From Conchocele bisecta (taxonomy: Eukaryota; Mollusca; Bivalvia; Lucinida; Thyasiridae), in NCBI GenBank assembly GCA_029237695.1, contig CM055273.1, positions 57,773,968-57,837,967 of the forward strand: a DNA stretch of 64,000 nt, read 5' to 3'. The position numbers and the translations under genes are program-made. Position 1 is the stretch's first letter; each line of letters starts with the position of its first letter. The notes under the pieces were generated by a model. The model worked only from the letters and a program-made list of their open reading frames with translations, did no database searches and was not told the DNA's origin. Positions 1-13,558 of the stretch are shown here, piece after piece.

Positions 1-1078
1 AAGTTTTTTCGTGTACTATATCTCTGCAACTGCTTCACCCAATACCTTGATACTTCACATGGGTGCTTATCATCATTGTCGCACCTGCTTGCGGAAAGCG
101 CGATCCTGTGCCCAATGTCAAGGTCAAATTACTTTGAATTTTTTTGTTAAAGTTTTTTCGTGTACTATATCTCTGCAACTGCTTCACCCAATACCTTGAT
201 ACTTACATGGGTGTTTATCATCATTGTCGCACCTGCTTGCGGAAAGTGCGATCCTGTGCCCAATGTCAAGGTCAAATTACTTTGAATTTTTTTGTTAAAG
301 TTTTTTCGTGTACTATATCTCTGCAACTGCTTCACCCAATACCTTGATACTTCACATGGGTGCTTATCATCACTGTCGCACCTGCTTGCGGAAAGCGCGA
401 TCCTGTGCCCAATGTCAAGGTCAAATTACTTTGAATTTTTTTGTTAAAGTTTTTTCGTGTACTATATCTCTGCAACTGCTTCACCCAATACCTTGATACT
501 TCACATGGGTGCTTATCATCATTGTCGCACCTGCTTGCGAAAGCGCGATCCTGTGCCCAATGTCAAGGTCAAATTACTTTGAATTTTTTTTGTTAAAGTT
601 TTTTTCGTGTACTATATCTCTGCAACTGCTTCACCCAATACCTTCATACTTCACATGGGTGTTTATCATCATTGTCGCACCTGCTTGCAGAAAGCGCGAT
701 CCTGTGCCCTATGTCAAGTTCAAATTACTTGAATTTTTTTGTTAAAGTTTTTTCGTTGTACTATATCTGCAACTGCTTACCCAATACCTTGATACTTCAC
801 ATGGGTGTTTATCATCATTGTCACACCTGCTTGCGGAAAGCGCGATATCGTCAGCATTTTGGCATACGTCCGTCCGTTCGTCCGTGTGTCCGGTTAAAGT
901 TTTTTGGTTAAAGTTTTTCCATCTACTATATCTATTTTTTTAGTGTCCATGCCTCGCCCCAAGGCGCGACATGCAGGCCACGGCCATCTAGTCTACAAAA
1001 AGTGGGTATAATTATGTTATCCAAGTGTCTATGCTTGGAAAAAACCTCGCCTTCGTGGCTTTGCCTCGTTTCTTGTTT
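1..1078 (+). repeat. 148-bp satellite array with conserved 3' tail (copy 1)
   Basis: About six head-to-tail units of 147-149 bp run from the left edge to about 840; each contains GTACTATATCTCTGCAACTG and TTGATACTTCACATGGG. A degenerate last unit reads into a CCGTCCG run and a non-repeated tail (about 890-1078) with the small hairpin CCAAG...CTTGG. The array starts outside the window. Short open frames here recur once per unit and are not genes. Confidence 0.95.
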
Positions 1079-1326
1079 CTTATATTTCCATGAAAACACA
1101 TCTTGGTATTTCATTAGAATTCTCTCCAAGGAGACAATTCTAATGAAATACCAAGATGTGCTTTCATTTAGAAGCAAACTATTCCATAAGTGTGGTCTGC
1201 TGATGGTCTGCTGATGTTTAAACAGTAGTGTGATTCTATTTTATGCAATCAAAATTTTGAAATACCCAATTGCTTCAGAAATGATAGTGACAATACTCAA
1301 TTACTAATTCCTTATCTGGAGCCCTG
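1079..1326 (+). mobile_element. MITE family A remnant
   Basis: An inverted repeat around 1089-1166 (AAAACACATCTTGGTATTTC and its complement) is followed by the conserved right end CCTTATCTGGAGCCCTG at 1310-1326. The left end is replaced by the satellite element, so this copy is 5' truncated. Confidence 0.75.
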
Positions 1327-1549
1327 GCATGTTATGGAGTATATGGACCATTTAAAATGTGTTTTGTGAATGAGGGACTAGTATCGTGATATATATCGTA
1401 TCATGACCTAAGTATCACGATACGTATGAGATAGTCATAAATTACAGAGTACAGACATTTGACTACATGTACATATAATTTTGCAACATCAATTAAATGC
1501 TAGTTAAAAATAGATATTCATTAGCTTCAGCTCTTTTCAGTTGATTTAA

Positions 1550-1751
1550 CTCTTTGCATGCTAGTGGCGAAAATATCCGCCAAACGAATTAGGAGTGTAT
1601 GTCTTGAAATTTCATTAGAATTACTCAATTCTAATGAAATTCCAAGACATATTCATGATATTTACGGGGAGAAATACAAGAAAATATAATTAATTTTTGT
1701 CCGCTAGTTTTGAACTATTTATAGCCCACAAGTTTCCCAGCATGCAAAGAG
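1550..1751. mobile_element. MITE family F, TTAA-flanked
   Basis: TTAA occurs at 1546-1549 and 1752-1755. Termini are CTCTTTGCATGCTAGTGG and ...CAGCATGCAAAGAG, with a central hairpin TTTCATTAGAATT. A TTAA target site is typical of piggyBac-type transposition. A second copy lies at 43582-43763. Confidence 0.8.
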
Positions 1752-1796
1752 TTAAACATCTAATGTCTCATCTACTATATTTTACACTGAGATACT

Positions 1797-1900
1797 AAAA
1801 TAATATATAAAGTTATGATTCATCAATTATTTCCTTTCACAATCAATTGTAGAATCAAAGTGTAGTTTTAATAAACTTCTGATGGTAATCTATCATTGCC
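1797..1900 (+). repeat. 104-bp direct repeat, copy 1
   Basis: Matches 2329-2432 at the same length with a few substitutions. Both end in GGTAATCTATCATTGCC. The interval ends in a family A right terminus. Confidence 0.85.
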
Positions 1901-2328
1901 AGGGATTTCCCGGACTCGTGTTTTCTGCGTCTCTGACGCACAAAAATTGAGCGAGGATACGCATTGCCAACTAGTACTGCATCCCTGGGACCCGAAAAAT
2001 CTCAGCAGCTCAATTTTGCCTTTTCTGTATTTTTCTTCAATGTGTAATAAATATCAAGTTTGAAACGGAAATACGTCACCGGTTACTGTCCACATTAATC
2101 TACGACGTGTCGCATTTTAAGTCTTAATCATCTGAGTGCTTGCTTATTACACAGTGGAGTGATACACAAAGCGTTTACACAATTTAGGTCATGAAGGTAG
2201 ACAGTTTGGATTCTGCTGAACAGTAGTGTGATTTTATTTTACCCAATTCAAATTTTGAAATTCCCAATTGCTTCAGAAATGATGGAGTAAAAATACTCAA
2301 TTACTAATTCCTTATCTGGAGCCCTGAT

Positions 2329-2432
2329 AAAATAATATATAAAGTTTTGATACATCAACTATTTCCATTCATAATCAATTGTAGAATCAAAATGTAGTTT
2401 TAATAAACTTCTGATGGTAATCTATCATTGCC
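2329..2432 (+). repeat. 104-bp direct repeat, copy 2
   Basis: Partner of 1797-1900. It directly follows a family A right end (CCTTATCTGGAGCCCTG) ending at 2326. Confidence 0.85.
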
Positions 2433-2489
2433 GCAACAGTTCTTATTACAACCAGAGTAAGCCTGATTTTATCAGATCATGGCCCAATT

Positions 2490-2770
2490 GACTTAATTAT
2501 TGAATAGGTTTTTTCAAAATGAAAACATGTCTTGGCATTTCATTAGAATTGTCTCCTTGGAGACAATTCTAATGAAATACCAAGATGTGTTTTCATGGAA
2601 AATAAGAAAAATATGCTATGTTTGTTGTCTGTTTATTGTTTTCTGTAGCATAATAAAGATACTACAATTTTGTTATTGCTTTTTGATACTCGCTTCTTCT
2701 GATTTCAATTGGGTTTTTGGCAATTTTAATTGGGTATTTAAGCAAATACGCAGCTTATCTGGAGCTCTGA
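2490..2770 (+). mobile_element. MITE family A copy abutting a JMJD4 splice acceptor
   Basis: Hairpin arms TGTCTTGGCATTTCATTAG and complement occupy 2527-2586; internal TGGGTTTTTGGCAATTTTAA is shared with copies at 40385 and 52664. The right end CTTATCTGGAGCTCTG stops at 2770. The left terminus is missing. Confidence 0.8.
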
Positions 2771-2776
2771 TTTCAG

Positions 2777-2942
2777 GTGCCGCTATTGTACCAGTGGCCA
2801 ACTGTCGTGAGGAACAATACTCGGCCCATCCAAAGGAAGACATGTTATTGTCCGAGTATCTCGACTACTGGAAGCACTACACAGATGCTGGTTATCCAGA
2901 GACGGAATCCTGCTTGTACCTCAAAGATTGGCATTTCATGAA
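2777..2942 (+). CDS. JMJD4: JMJD4 exon a (first visible)
   Basis: The acceptor is tttcag at 2771-2776. The first two bases finish a split codon, then the frame reads AAIVPVANC and continues to LKDWHFM. The donor gttcgt at 2943 is chosen over gtgtag at 2947 because only it joins in frame to the next exon, with aa+a giving Lys. The acceptor sits six bases after the end of a MITE (see findings). Confidence 0.9.
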
Positions 2943-5900
2943 GTTCGTGTAGTGGAACCTGTCTAAACTGGACACCCTAGGAATCTCCCAGGGTGTCCAG
3001 TTAGAAGAGGTTTTCACTTAAATTCAGGCATATGAAATGAATGTTCTGGAACATGTTTGGTGCATTGTAAAAATTTTGGAAATTGACTCCCCATGTTAAA
3101 TTCCTATAGGAAAATCGTTTTTTCGCAATAAAATCAATATTTGATGGAATTTCATCAAATAATTTTTTTTCGGGAGGGTGACTTTTTTGTTATTGATGAA
3201 AAAGTACTTACTTTTAAATATTTTTTTAGATTGAATGTGTTTGATGGCCAAATGTTTGTCGGCAGCAAAACGTGGAACAGACAGTAGGTACAACACTGCA
3301 CTGATGTATCTGGGTGTACAGTTCATAGAGGTGCTGTTGTAGTTAATAATATCCTATTTCATGGAGACACAAACTTATTATAGGAATGAATGGCTTTTTT
3401 GTGGAATTTATCGGGGTATAAACTTGGAAAAGTCGCGGGAATACTGGATGAAGGCCGGAAGGCCTCGTCCAGTATTCCCACGACTTTTCCAAGTTTATAT
3501 CCCCGATAAATTCAACAAAAAGGCCATTCATTCCTTATAATTCCAGCATTTGAAATAAATTCATCAAGAAAATGTGTTTATTTTCCGTTTTCTTAAGAAT
3601 TATTTTAACTGCGCCTGACGGTTACAGAAAGTAGTTCGGCATGGGAGTTTACTGGGATATAAAGTTTGGACAGAGACTTGCTACGGACCAATCAAATGTT
3701 AGGGAATTGTGTAAATATTTTTGTGCTGGAATTATTGCGGAATAAACATTTTTTTTATCCCTATTTACATTATTTCTTCATGAAAGTATATGTTGTGACC
3801 ACTCGATTGAACCGTCTTCGTGAGCCAGTTTAAATGTGTGGTCATAACATATACCTTTTTATTTGAAAAAGAAGCATAATCTTAATTTTGTATTATTCAA
3901 ACAACAAAGGGATTGATTACCTTAGTGATAAGAAAGCCCTTGATTTTATTATATCAATCAAATATGACATAAATTTCAGAATAACAAATAGAGAATACCA
4001 GGCTACTGTCATTTGTTATAGTTATTAAGCTAACAGAGGTTTTGAGCAATCAGGCTCAGCTAACTTTTTATCCTACAGAATGAGCAAGTATGACATGGTT
4101 GTTGTTGAAAAGGACAGAGCTCCAGATAAGTTGTGTATCTACGAGTATTATACCCCCATATTTCAAATTCAATGTGTATTTTATTTTTACAAATGTATTA
4201 TTGATTTTCTACGTTATTAAATCGGGAACATATGATCAAAAATACAACAAATTTAAAAATTCACTTATTTGAGCTGCAAAAAGCGAACACTGTTTGCTTT
4301 TTGCAGCTCAACTAAGTAAATTTTCAACTTTATTACAGTATTTTCACGACTCAATTTGAAAAAAAAAGTGTATTTTCCCACTGTTGTGAGTATTTTGTAC
4401 TCCCATGTTTCATAATCAATGCGTATTCTGCTAAAATAAGTAAGTAAAATACGCCAATACGCACCTTATCTGGAGCTCTGAATGGATACAGACTTGTTTA
4501 TGCTGCTTCTTGATGTCATCGTAATGTCATGTGATGTCATTCGACCAATGAAACATCAGCAAAAGTAGTTTCAAATCCAGGGCCCAGTTGCTCAAAACCT
4601 CTGGTAACGGACTGTTTTCTAATTTCAGGGCTAAAGATACATGAATATTCTGTTCTGATTTTGGGATCCCCCCCACCACCCCAATGCAGCAGGTTGAATA
4701 CGGCCTTAAATGACCTTAGCTGTTGATAGGCCGTTACATACCAACAAACAAACATTGGTTTATGAAACCGATCCTATGGTTGGCCCTACAAAACATTTTT
4801 CACACAGACAAACACAATTATATTTTCAGAGCGTTCCCTGACTACTGTCCCTACACTGTACCGTCATTCTTCCAGTCGGATTGGCTCAATGAATTCTGGG
4901 ACACATTACCGCAGGATGATTACAGATTTGTCTACATGGGACCGAAAGGAACATGGTACTACAGCAGTTTGTGATTTGTGGCTGTGACTGGAGAAATGGG
5001 GCTTATGGGTTATGCGACCAACATAGATCCAGATCAGCCTGTGCATCCGCACAGTCTGATTAGGATCTGCGCTGTTCACCATTACATCAATGAAGCACCC
5101 ATCGTGTTTCTAACACACACTATAGATCATTATCAGGCTACAGGAGTGTGTCACAATGTGTGTCTAGGGATGGTGCTTTGTTTTGCATACGACCCACGTA
5201 AATCAAATGCTTCATATTAACGATGCCCTTGTTCACCATTACATTTTTGTAAACTAGTGGTTGAAATGTAAGAACAAATTATTTATTATTAATCGGTATG
5301 TATTCAGTCAATGCAAAGCTAGTTACCAGGGGCCCGTTTCACTAAACTTCGTACGACTAAGAAGTTTGTAAGTGCAAAATTGAAATCCACCATAACATTT
5401 GTTCTGACAGCCGATTTTAGAAAATCTTTCGTGGGTGTGCTGTATTTAATGACATGAACCCGTAGGTACAAAATGGCAGTACTCGTATTAGAGAAACACG
5501 TTAACGCGAACATTTTTATTGTACGTAGTTTAGTGAAACGGGCCCCAGAAAATTTGTCAGTCTGGGTCACAATGAGCTTGTTACTGACAAACGCTTGTTT
5601 CCTTTGAGAACAGGTTAGACTCAGACCTGACTGTGCATCAACACTCTGATCATTACAGTGTTCATTATTACCCAACTCCTTTCATAAGTTGATATTCCAT
5701 AGTTTTGACTAATTCCCTGGGTTTTGACATGCCTGAGCAATAGTTCCGCTTACCTGGGCAATAGTTCCGTGTGCCTGGGCAATAGTTCCGCGTGCCTGAG
5801 CAATAGTTCCACGTGCCTGGGCAATGTATAGTCAAAATTATTTTCACCCTCGAAACTCATGACATCATGACCCGATGCACTATTGCCTTCGGCCTACTGC

Positions 5901-8900
5901 CTCGGTGCAATAGTGCCTCGGGTCGTCCACAGCACCTCGGGGCAAAAGTTTTTACTGTTCCCCGAATGACCATGAAATAACTGTATACTGTTCACAATAA
6001 CAGCTAATAAAGGGAGAACAAGCTACATATGCGACCAGCATAGCCCCAGATCAGCCTGCACATCTGTGCAGTCTGATATGGGCCTACACTGTTCACCATT
6101 CCACTATTGTAAATATCCTGAGGTCCGTTTTCTCAACTGGTCGCCCATAATGATCTCAGTCTTGGGCATGTAGTGGTACAGAGCTCCAGATAAGGTGCGT
6201 ATTTGCGTAAATACCCAATTAAAATTGCCAAAAACCCAATGAAATCGGAAGTAGTGAGTATCAAAAAGCAATGAAAAATTTGTGGCATCTTTATCATGCT
6301 ACAGAAAACAATAAACAGACCACAAATATACATATTTTCTTATTCTCCCATGAAAACACATCTTGGTATTTCATTAGAATTGTCTCCAAGGTTTAGTTTA
6401 GAAGCAAACTATTCAATAAGTGCGGTCTGCTGATGTGTAAACAGTAGTGTGATTCTATTTTGCACAATTGAAATTTTGAAATACCCAATTGCTTCAGAAA
6501 TGATGGAGTAACAATACTCAATTACTAATTCCTTATCTGGAACGCTGGTGATAGCTCCATAGTCTAATAGTAGGACCTTAAACATCAATACCGGAGATCG
6601 TGGGTTAACTCCTTAAGCATGAAATTCACATGAATACTTTCACAATATTTCCACCTCGCTGGTACCGTATTCCTGAAATTTGGTCAAATATTGATACAAT
6701 TGCGAAAAAACAATTTCCCCATGTTAAATCCCCATAGACATCTTCACTCCGTGAAGATGTCTGTGGGGATTTAACATGGGGAAATTTTTTTGAATTTTAG
6801 AAATACTGGACCGATTTTTAAAATTTTAACTTTTGTTTTCTTAGATCATATCCAAGCTATCTAGCCAGGTTTCGGAGTAAATTTCCAAATTTTTTCGTTT
6901 TTTGACTCCTCCCACACTTCCTTACCACTTTTTCCCCCATGTTAAATTCCCATAGACAAATCAATTTTTCGCAATAAAATCAATATTTGACCAAATTTCA
7001 CGAAATAAAAAGAAGGCTCATTCTTAAATTTTCCTTTAATTTAATATTATCGAAAAAAATATTGTTTTTGAATTGTTTATATGGGCGTAAAATTTGGGCA
7101 GCTTTCGTGAAACAGACTATAGGTATTTAAACCAATGTCCTGTCTCTATATGCTCTCAGTTGTTGCTGGGACATTAGACCCGTTCACTTCTCTGTTGTGC
7201 AGGACGTCGTTCCATTCGGACGTATACAGGTCCCATAGCTGGTCAGCCAACATTTGTGGACGCAAGAAATGGATCTTCTACCCACCAGGTATTGTGTTGA
7301 TGCACATACAATTTCTCAAAACAACTGATCTTTATTTCTCCACAAATGATATATTGTTATGATACTACCGTACATTTCCACTCTTTCAACGCCAACAAAT
7401 GTAAAGGTACATATAGTCGTGACCAGAGCTCCAGTTAAGGTGCGTAATTTGGAGGTAAATTTCTTATTTCTCCATCAAAAATGGCCAGTTGGGAGTGCTT
7501 TAGAATCGTCTCAATGTGACGATTCTAAAGGACTCCCAACTTGCCATTTTTGATGAAGAAATATAACAAAATTTCACCCCAAGTTGGTCAAATGACGCAC
7601 CTTAACTGGAGCTCTGGTCGTGACCATGCCCATCTGTTTGTCAGTCTGTCCGACATTTGGCTTAACCCTTTCAACCCTAAGTAACTGAAATGGACTGTGA
7701 TATGCTAATTTTCCGACCATTCCAATCGTCAGAAAAGGATTTTCAGATTAGTCCATTTATAAGAAGGGGGTGTTTTCATTCCTAGAAGTATGAAAATTAC
7801 TTGCAAAAAGTGCAGATCCTGATGGGTGGTTGGTCGGGTGGATGCGACGGCGTAAATTAATGGTAGGGATTCCTCCATAAATAGGAATCGCGATTTGCCT
7901 GGTTTGGCCCTCGGGTACGTTTTTATCTTTGGCTCTTTTGTTACCTGGGAGTTGAATTGGGTTATTGCCCATTATAAAAGTAGTAAGATTATTACTGATC
8001 CTACTGCTTTTGGGAGGGGGCCAAGTGATTCTGGTGTGGCGAGGACCTGGCATCAGATCAGGTTTATTCTGATTTCAGGGCTGAATATATTTTTTTTTAT
8101 TGTAAATATTCAGTTCTGATTTTGGAATTTTCCCCCATTTGTACAGTACATGTACATGTACTTGTACAGGTAATATATGGGATTTAGTACTAAACCCATT
8201 GACCCGGCCTTAAATTACCTTAGCTGCTGATTGGCCGTTAAACCCCAACAAACAAACAATTTATACGCAACATATTCCCACACATTACACGGATGGACAC
8301 CTCTTCTTCCAAAGGTCAGGAGAACCATTTGAAGGACAGATTTGGCCAGGTGGTATACAATATTACCTCCCCCGAGCTGAGTGACAGGAGCCGGTACCCA
8401 GCCGCCCACCTGGCTGTGGGTTCGAGCCTGGAGGTGATACAGGGCCCGGGCGAGGTGATATTTGTACCCAGCGGATGGCACCACCAAGTCTTCAACCTTG
8501 TATGTACAGTAAAACCTCTCTAAACCGAACACCAAGGCAACATCTGTGCTTTCATCTGTGATCTTATCTCAGATGTTAATGTATGTTCATGATTGCAAAG
8601 CACACCAATACATTTCAGAATGACCAAATGCCTGATTTACAGTGGAATCTTGCTAAAACGGACACCCTGGGTGTCTGGTTTAGAGAGGTTTCACTGTATA
8701 TGCATGTGCTGTGAGTTCCACGTTTTTCTGCCAACAAACTTTTGGCTATTAAACACATTCAGTCTAAACAATATTTAAATGTATGTAGTTTTTCATCAAT
8801 AACAAAAAAGCCACCGTCCCAATTTTTTTTATTTGATCAAATTTATTGATTTTGTAGGGGAAAATCAATTTTCATATGGTCATTTAAAGGTACATTACCA

Positions 8901-11900
8901 CCCAGTAGGCACAAACTGTTCTTTATATCAGAGACATAAGATGAGACATAGTCTGGCAAAATAAACATGCATTCACCATTACCCCACGATTGATTAGCAT
9001 TTGTACATTTTATATCTGACGTAAATTTCCACACTGATATCAGGGGCGATAACAGTGTTTCCTTAAAATGTTAACGGACATAACTATTTATTCTCTGTAT
9101 TTATTTGTGCAATGGTCATACTTTATATCTGTCAAAAATATTATTTTTTCAGGTGACGTATTTAATTAGTAATAGTATAAATATTTATAAAATATCATGC
9201 CTCATTTGCATATGAAAATAGCCTGATACCACCGCGAGTCACTATCAGTAAAATAAATATTACTAAATTAGTGTTTCCCCTAGCAAGGTTTAGGAGGGCG
9301 CTGCGCCCTGCCCGGTTTACAGCCGGCAAAACCCTGCCCTGCTGCCTTAAAATCCAAATCTACCCGCCCCGCTACGCCCAAATTACAAAACCTGTGACCT
9401 AGTTTTGTCTGTATAAACTTAAACGTAATCGCTAACAAATCCCGGAATATGAAAGTCAATTCCCACCTCACATGGCTCGCGCCCCGCGGAGAGATAAAAC
9501 GAGGTGGCACCTGGGCCCAGTATAGCGTGTATGATTTATATGAAACTGAATCAATACTGGTTTAGAGCGGCATGTTAATTTTGTCCTGTCATAAAGCTGG
9601 TCTGAACACGGTCAGGCTCAAGAGAAAACATGCGCTTGTCAAACCAACTGCTTTTGTGAGTGGATTTCACGACCAGTGTAGATTAAGATCAGATCAAATG
9701 AGATTATGCATCCTCTTAGTTCGATCCGGATTTGCGAGGTTCACCAGTTAACTATTGAGACGACAACGGAAATGTATCCATTATTCACTGTAGATATGTG
9801 AATAATGCTGAAATGCTGTTGGTTGACTGGACTGGTGGGCAAATTGGGCAATGGACGTTTAGTCCCAGTTTTCTCTGCGCAATTAGCGAATGAAAAGCGG
9901 TAACCAAGTGTGTGTTACTAGGCGCACTTGATGCTAAATTTTGTATCGGCCGAATGACCGATCATCGTGATCGACCCGTCAGCCGCTGTTTTTCGTGTTG
10001 TTTTTTTTTAATTCTCTAAATTGGGGTAATTTATATCTGAGACTTAGACATTTAATTGATCAAGATTTGTTTTGTCCAGCGTCGATTAGTGAACCTGAAC
10101 TTGTTGGAGGCTATGATTACGATGGCACGTGCCTGGCATGTCCACCGACAAATAATTTTCAGACATTTGTATCACGTCATACAGCGAATACCGTATTGGC
10201 ATGTCCACCGACAATTTATTTTCACACATTTGTATCACGTTATGACGCGAGCACCATCTTGTAAAAACAATACCCCGAATTAGTGGTTCACAAAGCACAA
10301 TTGTCAGCCCATAATGTGTGAAACTCGTCGCCTCCGCATCGAAAATGCAGACGTGTGCCGCCGATAATCACGATGATCGTTATCTGTCAGTAATTGACAT
10401 TTACTGAGTAATCCTCAAGGACGCTTTTAAATACGACTGCAAACTAGCCATTGTCATTATCCTGTAAATCTATTACACGCTAATTATCGCAATCTACGAA
10501 TAATTACCCGAATCCACGACGCTACTTCGCTGTTGAAAAATGCCGTCTTTGAAAAGAAAACTGAAGTACATGGTGAACGAGAGGGAGAAGATAGCCAAGA
10601 CCACACACAGCATATCATCCTTCTTCACGGCGAAACCAACCAACATAATCAGCAAAATGGCACTTTCTAGCGCCAACCAAACGGCACTTTTCAGCGCCAA
10701 CCAAATAGTCATGAAAGAAATCCTTACAAATTGTTCTCTGTTCGTGTGTCTGTAGAGAGATTGGGGCGAAAAGTAAGCGCCTGAAAATCGGACATGAAAC
10801 AACAAGAACAACAAGAAATTTGATATATTTGTTTATTATTATGATTATTACCACTAGATCTATGTCAGTATATGCTCTGACATTTGACAAAGGTGAGTGC
10901 TAGTTGCAATAGGAACAATGCAGAAATAAATGCAATTCAAAATTTCCGGGGGAGCATGCCCCCGGACCCATCTAGCGTGCCACCCACCCAATAATTATAT
11001 AACTGTTGGTTATTTCATTAAAATATAGGACAAAATGAGAGTCCTAGTATGTGCTAAGACTTTGCTGAGCATGCAGGAAATGGCGTTTCAGACCACTTTG
11101 ATTTAAAAAATTTCCGGGGGGGCATGCTCCCGGACCCCCCTAGCAAACTCTGGCCCTTCGGGCCCTCGAAACTTCGCCCCCCACCCAATAATTATCGTCT
11201 TCCGCCGCGCCTGAAGTGCCCTTTTTTCGGCTAGCACCCTGGCCCTTTTTCATCCTGGGGGAAACACTAGACTAAATAATTATATCTGTATAGCGGGCAC
11301 TCGTAATTTTTAGAACTGGTTGAATAGTGACACACTTATACACTTATTTAATTCCTTTAACCCTTTCAACACAACACACCTCTATAGAGACAATGTTTGC
11401 AAACAGTGCAGATCCAGATGAGCCGGCTCGTAACGAGCCGTCTCATCAGGATATCCACTGTTTGTTAATAATTTTAAACATCGTACAGATTACCCTTTTA
11501 GAAGAATGGGATAATTTGAATGAACAAAATTAATGAAATAGCGTGAAACATTTGCATGGACCATCCTATTAAGTTACTTGGTGTTGAAAGGGTTAAAGAA
11601 CATTTTGTGCCTACTGAGTGGGCATGCACCTTTAACATGGGTCAAAAATGAGATCTGGGTAGTGAGGTAAATGGACGACAAACAAAACACTTTGGAAAAT
11701 GGCGTCAAAATCTGACTAGATAGCTTGGAAATTGGAAATGATGTAACTAAGAAAATAAGTAACCACGCTGAGTCATTTGGTGACCGTGACCTACATTTCT
11801 CGAAATATTGGTCATTTCACATACCTCCTGATACGTTAGTCGGAACTTCACCAAACTTCATTTGCTTACTTTGATACCTCCTAGCCATCTTGGGCCATTC

Positions 11901-13509
11901 AGGTGACCTTGACCTACTTCCCATAGGTTATGTCTTTATACTTCTTTCCCGATACGTTAGTCGGATGTTCGCTAAAGTGCATTAGTAGCTTCCTCACATT
12001 GATAGCTAACCACACTGGGTGATTCGAGTAACCTTGACCCATTGTTAGTTTTACTGTCATACTATTTGCTGTATGTGTCAAACGCTCGAAGTAGTGAAAC
12101 TGTACGATGGTTTGTACATACAAAGATGTTGGAGATGGCAACTCAATGCACCATATGGTGGTGGTGTCCTGAGTTATCCATGACCCACTGCTCACTGATT
12201 AAACTTTCTAGGGCTCGTGATTATATAACTTGCTATTATGCTCTTGAAAATTTTACTCACAATCGTGCTGTTTGATTAATCGAGACTGATTCAATCTTCA
12301 TGATTTTGAATATGCTATTCGAATACATGCTCAGTAAGATTGATATTTCTTGATTTGTGCCCAGGAAGATACGATATCAATCAACCACAACTGGCTGAAC
12401 GCGTGTAATGTTGACATCAGCTGGTGCCACCTAAAGGCGGGTCTTTCCGAGGTGAAACGAGAGATTCATGATTGTCGTGATATGGACGGCTGGCAGGAGC
12501 AATGTCAGGTAACGACAAACGCATATACTAGTATATGTGACTGTGAATGAAGAAATGGGTTTTATGATCAGTGCAGCTCATGATCAAATATCACACTCTT
12601 TTAGCCTGATAATGGTCTATATTGCTTGTTAGAAGCATGTCGGATGTTTCATTGATGGAATGGCGAACAATGCATATCCTGGCTGATCTGGATCTACACT
12701 AGTAGCAAAACCCATAAGTCTCATTTCTCCAGTCACAGCCAGATATCAGTGATTATGGATTGTGTAAGAAGTACTCAATTTCTGAGCAAGTGATCTGGTA
12801 TAAGCGTGCCTGGCACCTGGCGCCCGTTTCACTAAACTTTGTACGACTAAAATGTTTATAAGTGCAAAATTATGATGGTCTGTAAATTTCATATTAACAC
12901 TGTTTTCTTGTAAACAATTATTGGATTTACATTTTCAGACGATCCTAAATTAGAACTTACAAACTTTTTAATCGTACAAGTTTAGTGAAACGGGCCCCAG
13001 GCTTTCACTAAGCTTTGTATGTACAACTAAACTGTTCGTAAGTGCAAAGTTAGGATAGTCTGAACATTTTAATTGATGGATTTACATTTATTGAACATAG
13101 GCTGCCTATGCAGACAGTGTCTGGATTTGGGGCCCGTTTCACTAAACTTTGTGTGACTAAAACATTGGTAAGGGCAAAATTATGATCGTCTGTAAATTTC
13201 ACATTAACAATGTTTTCTTCTAAACAATTATTTGATTTACATTTATTGATGCAGCCTATGCTCAATAAATGTAAATCCATCAATTGAAATTTCCCGACGA
13301 TCCCAATTTTGCACTTACGAACATTTTAGTTGTACAAACTTTAGTGAAATGGCCCCCAGGTGTAAGGGTGCCTGGCACCAGATCAGGACACTGTCTGCAG
13401 GCCTCGACAAATCAACTCGTCCACTCGTATTGGTAAATGAATTTCCGATAGATGAGTCGTAATTTGAAGAGAGAGAGACAGAGACAGAGACAGAGACAGA
13501 GACAGAGAC

Positions 13510-13558
<49 letters not shown>

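Larger units (their letters stand above)
8888..11631. mobile_element. MITE family L, host of two nested insertions
   Basis: TTAA at 8884-8887 and 11632-11635. Left end AGGTACATTACCACCCAGTA; right end is the complement type (CTACTGAGTGGGCATGCACCT). It is split by a hAT-like element (9270-11270) and a family E MITE (11361-11592). The uninterrupted copy at 34190-34687, in the opposite orientation, supplies the original unbroken sequence. Confidence 0.9.

Noticed and set aside
11..911. Series of open frames of 60-80 codons with near-identical products
   Set aside because: They recur with the 148-bp satellite unit and again at 18140-19218; they are read-through of a tandem repeat, not a gene family.
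10540..10755. Open frame with SISSFFTAKP as a host gene
   Set aside because: It lies wholly inside the hAT-like element; at most a relic of transposase, with no catalytic residues visible.
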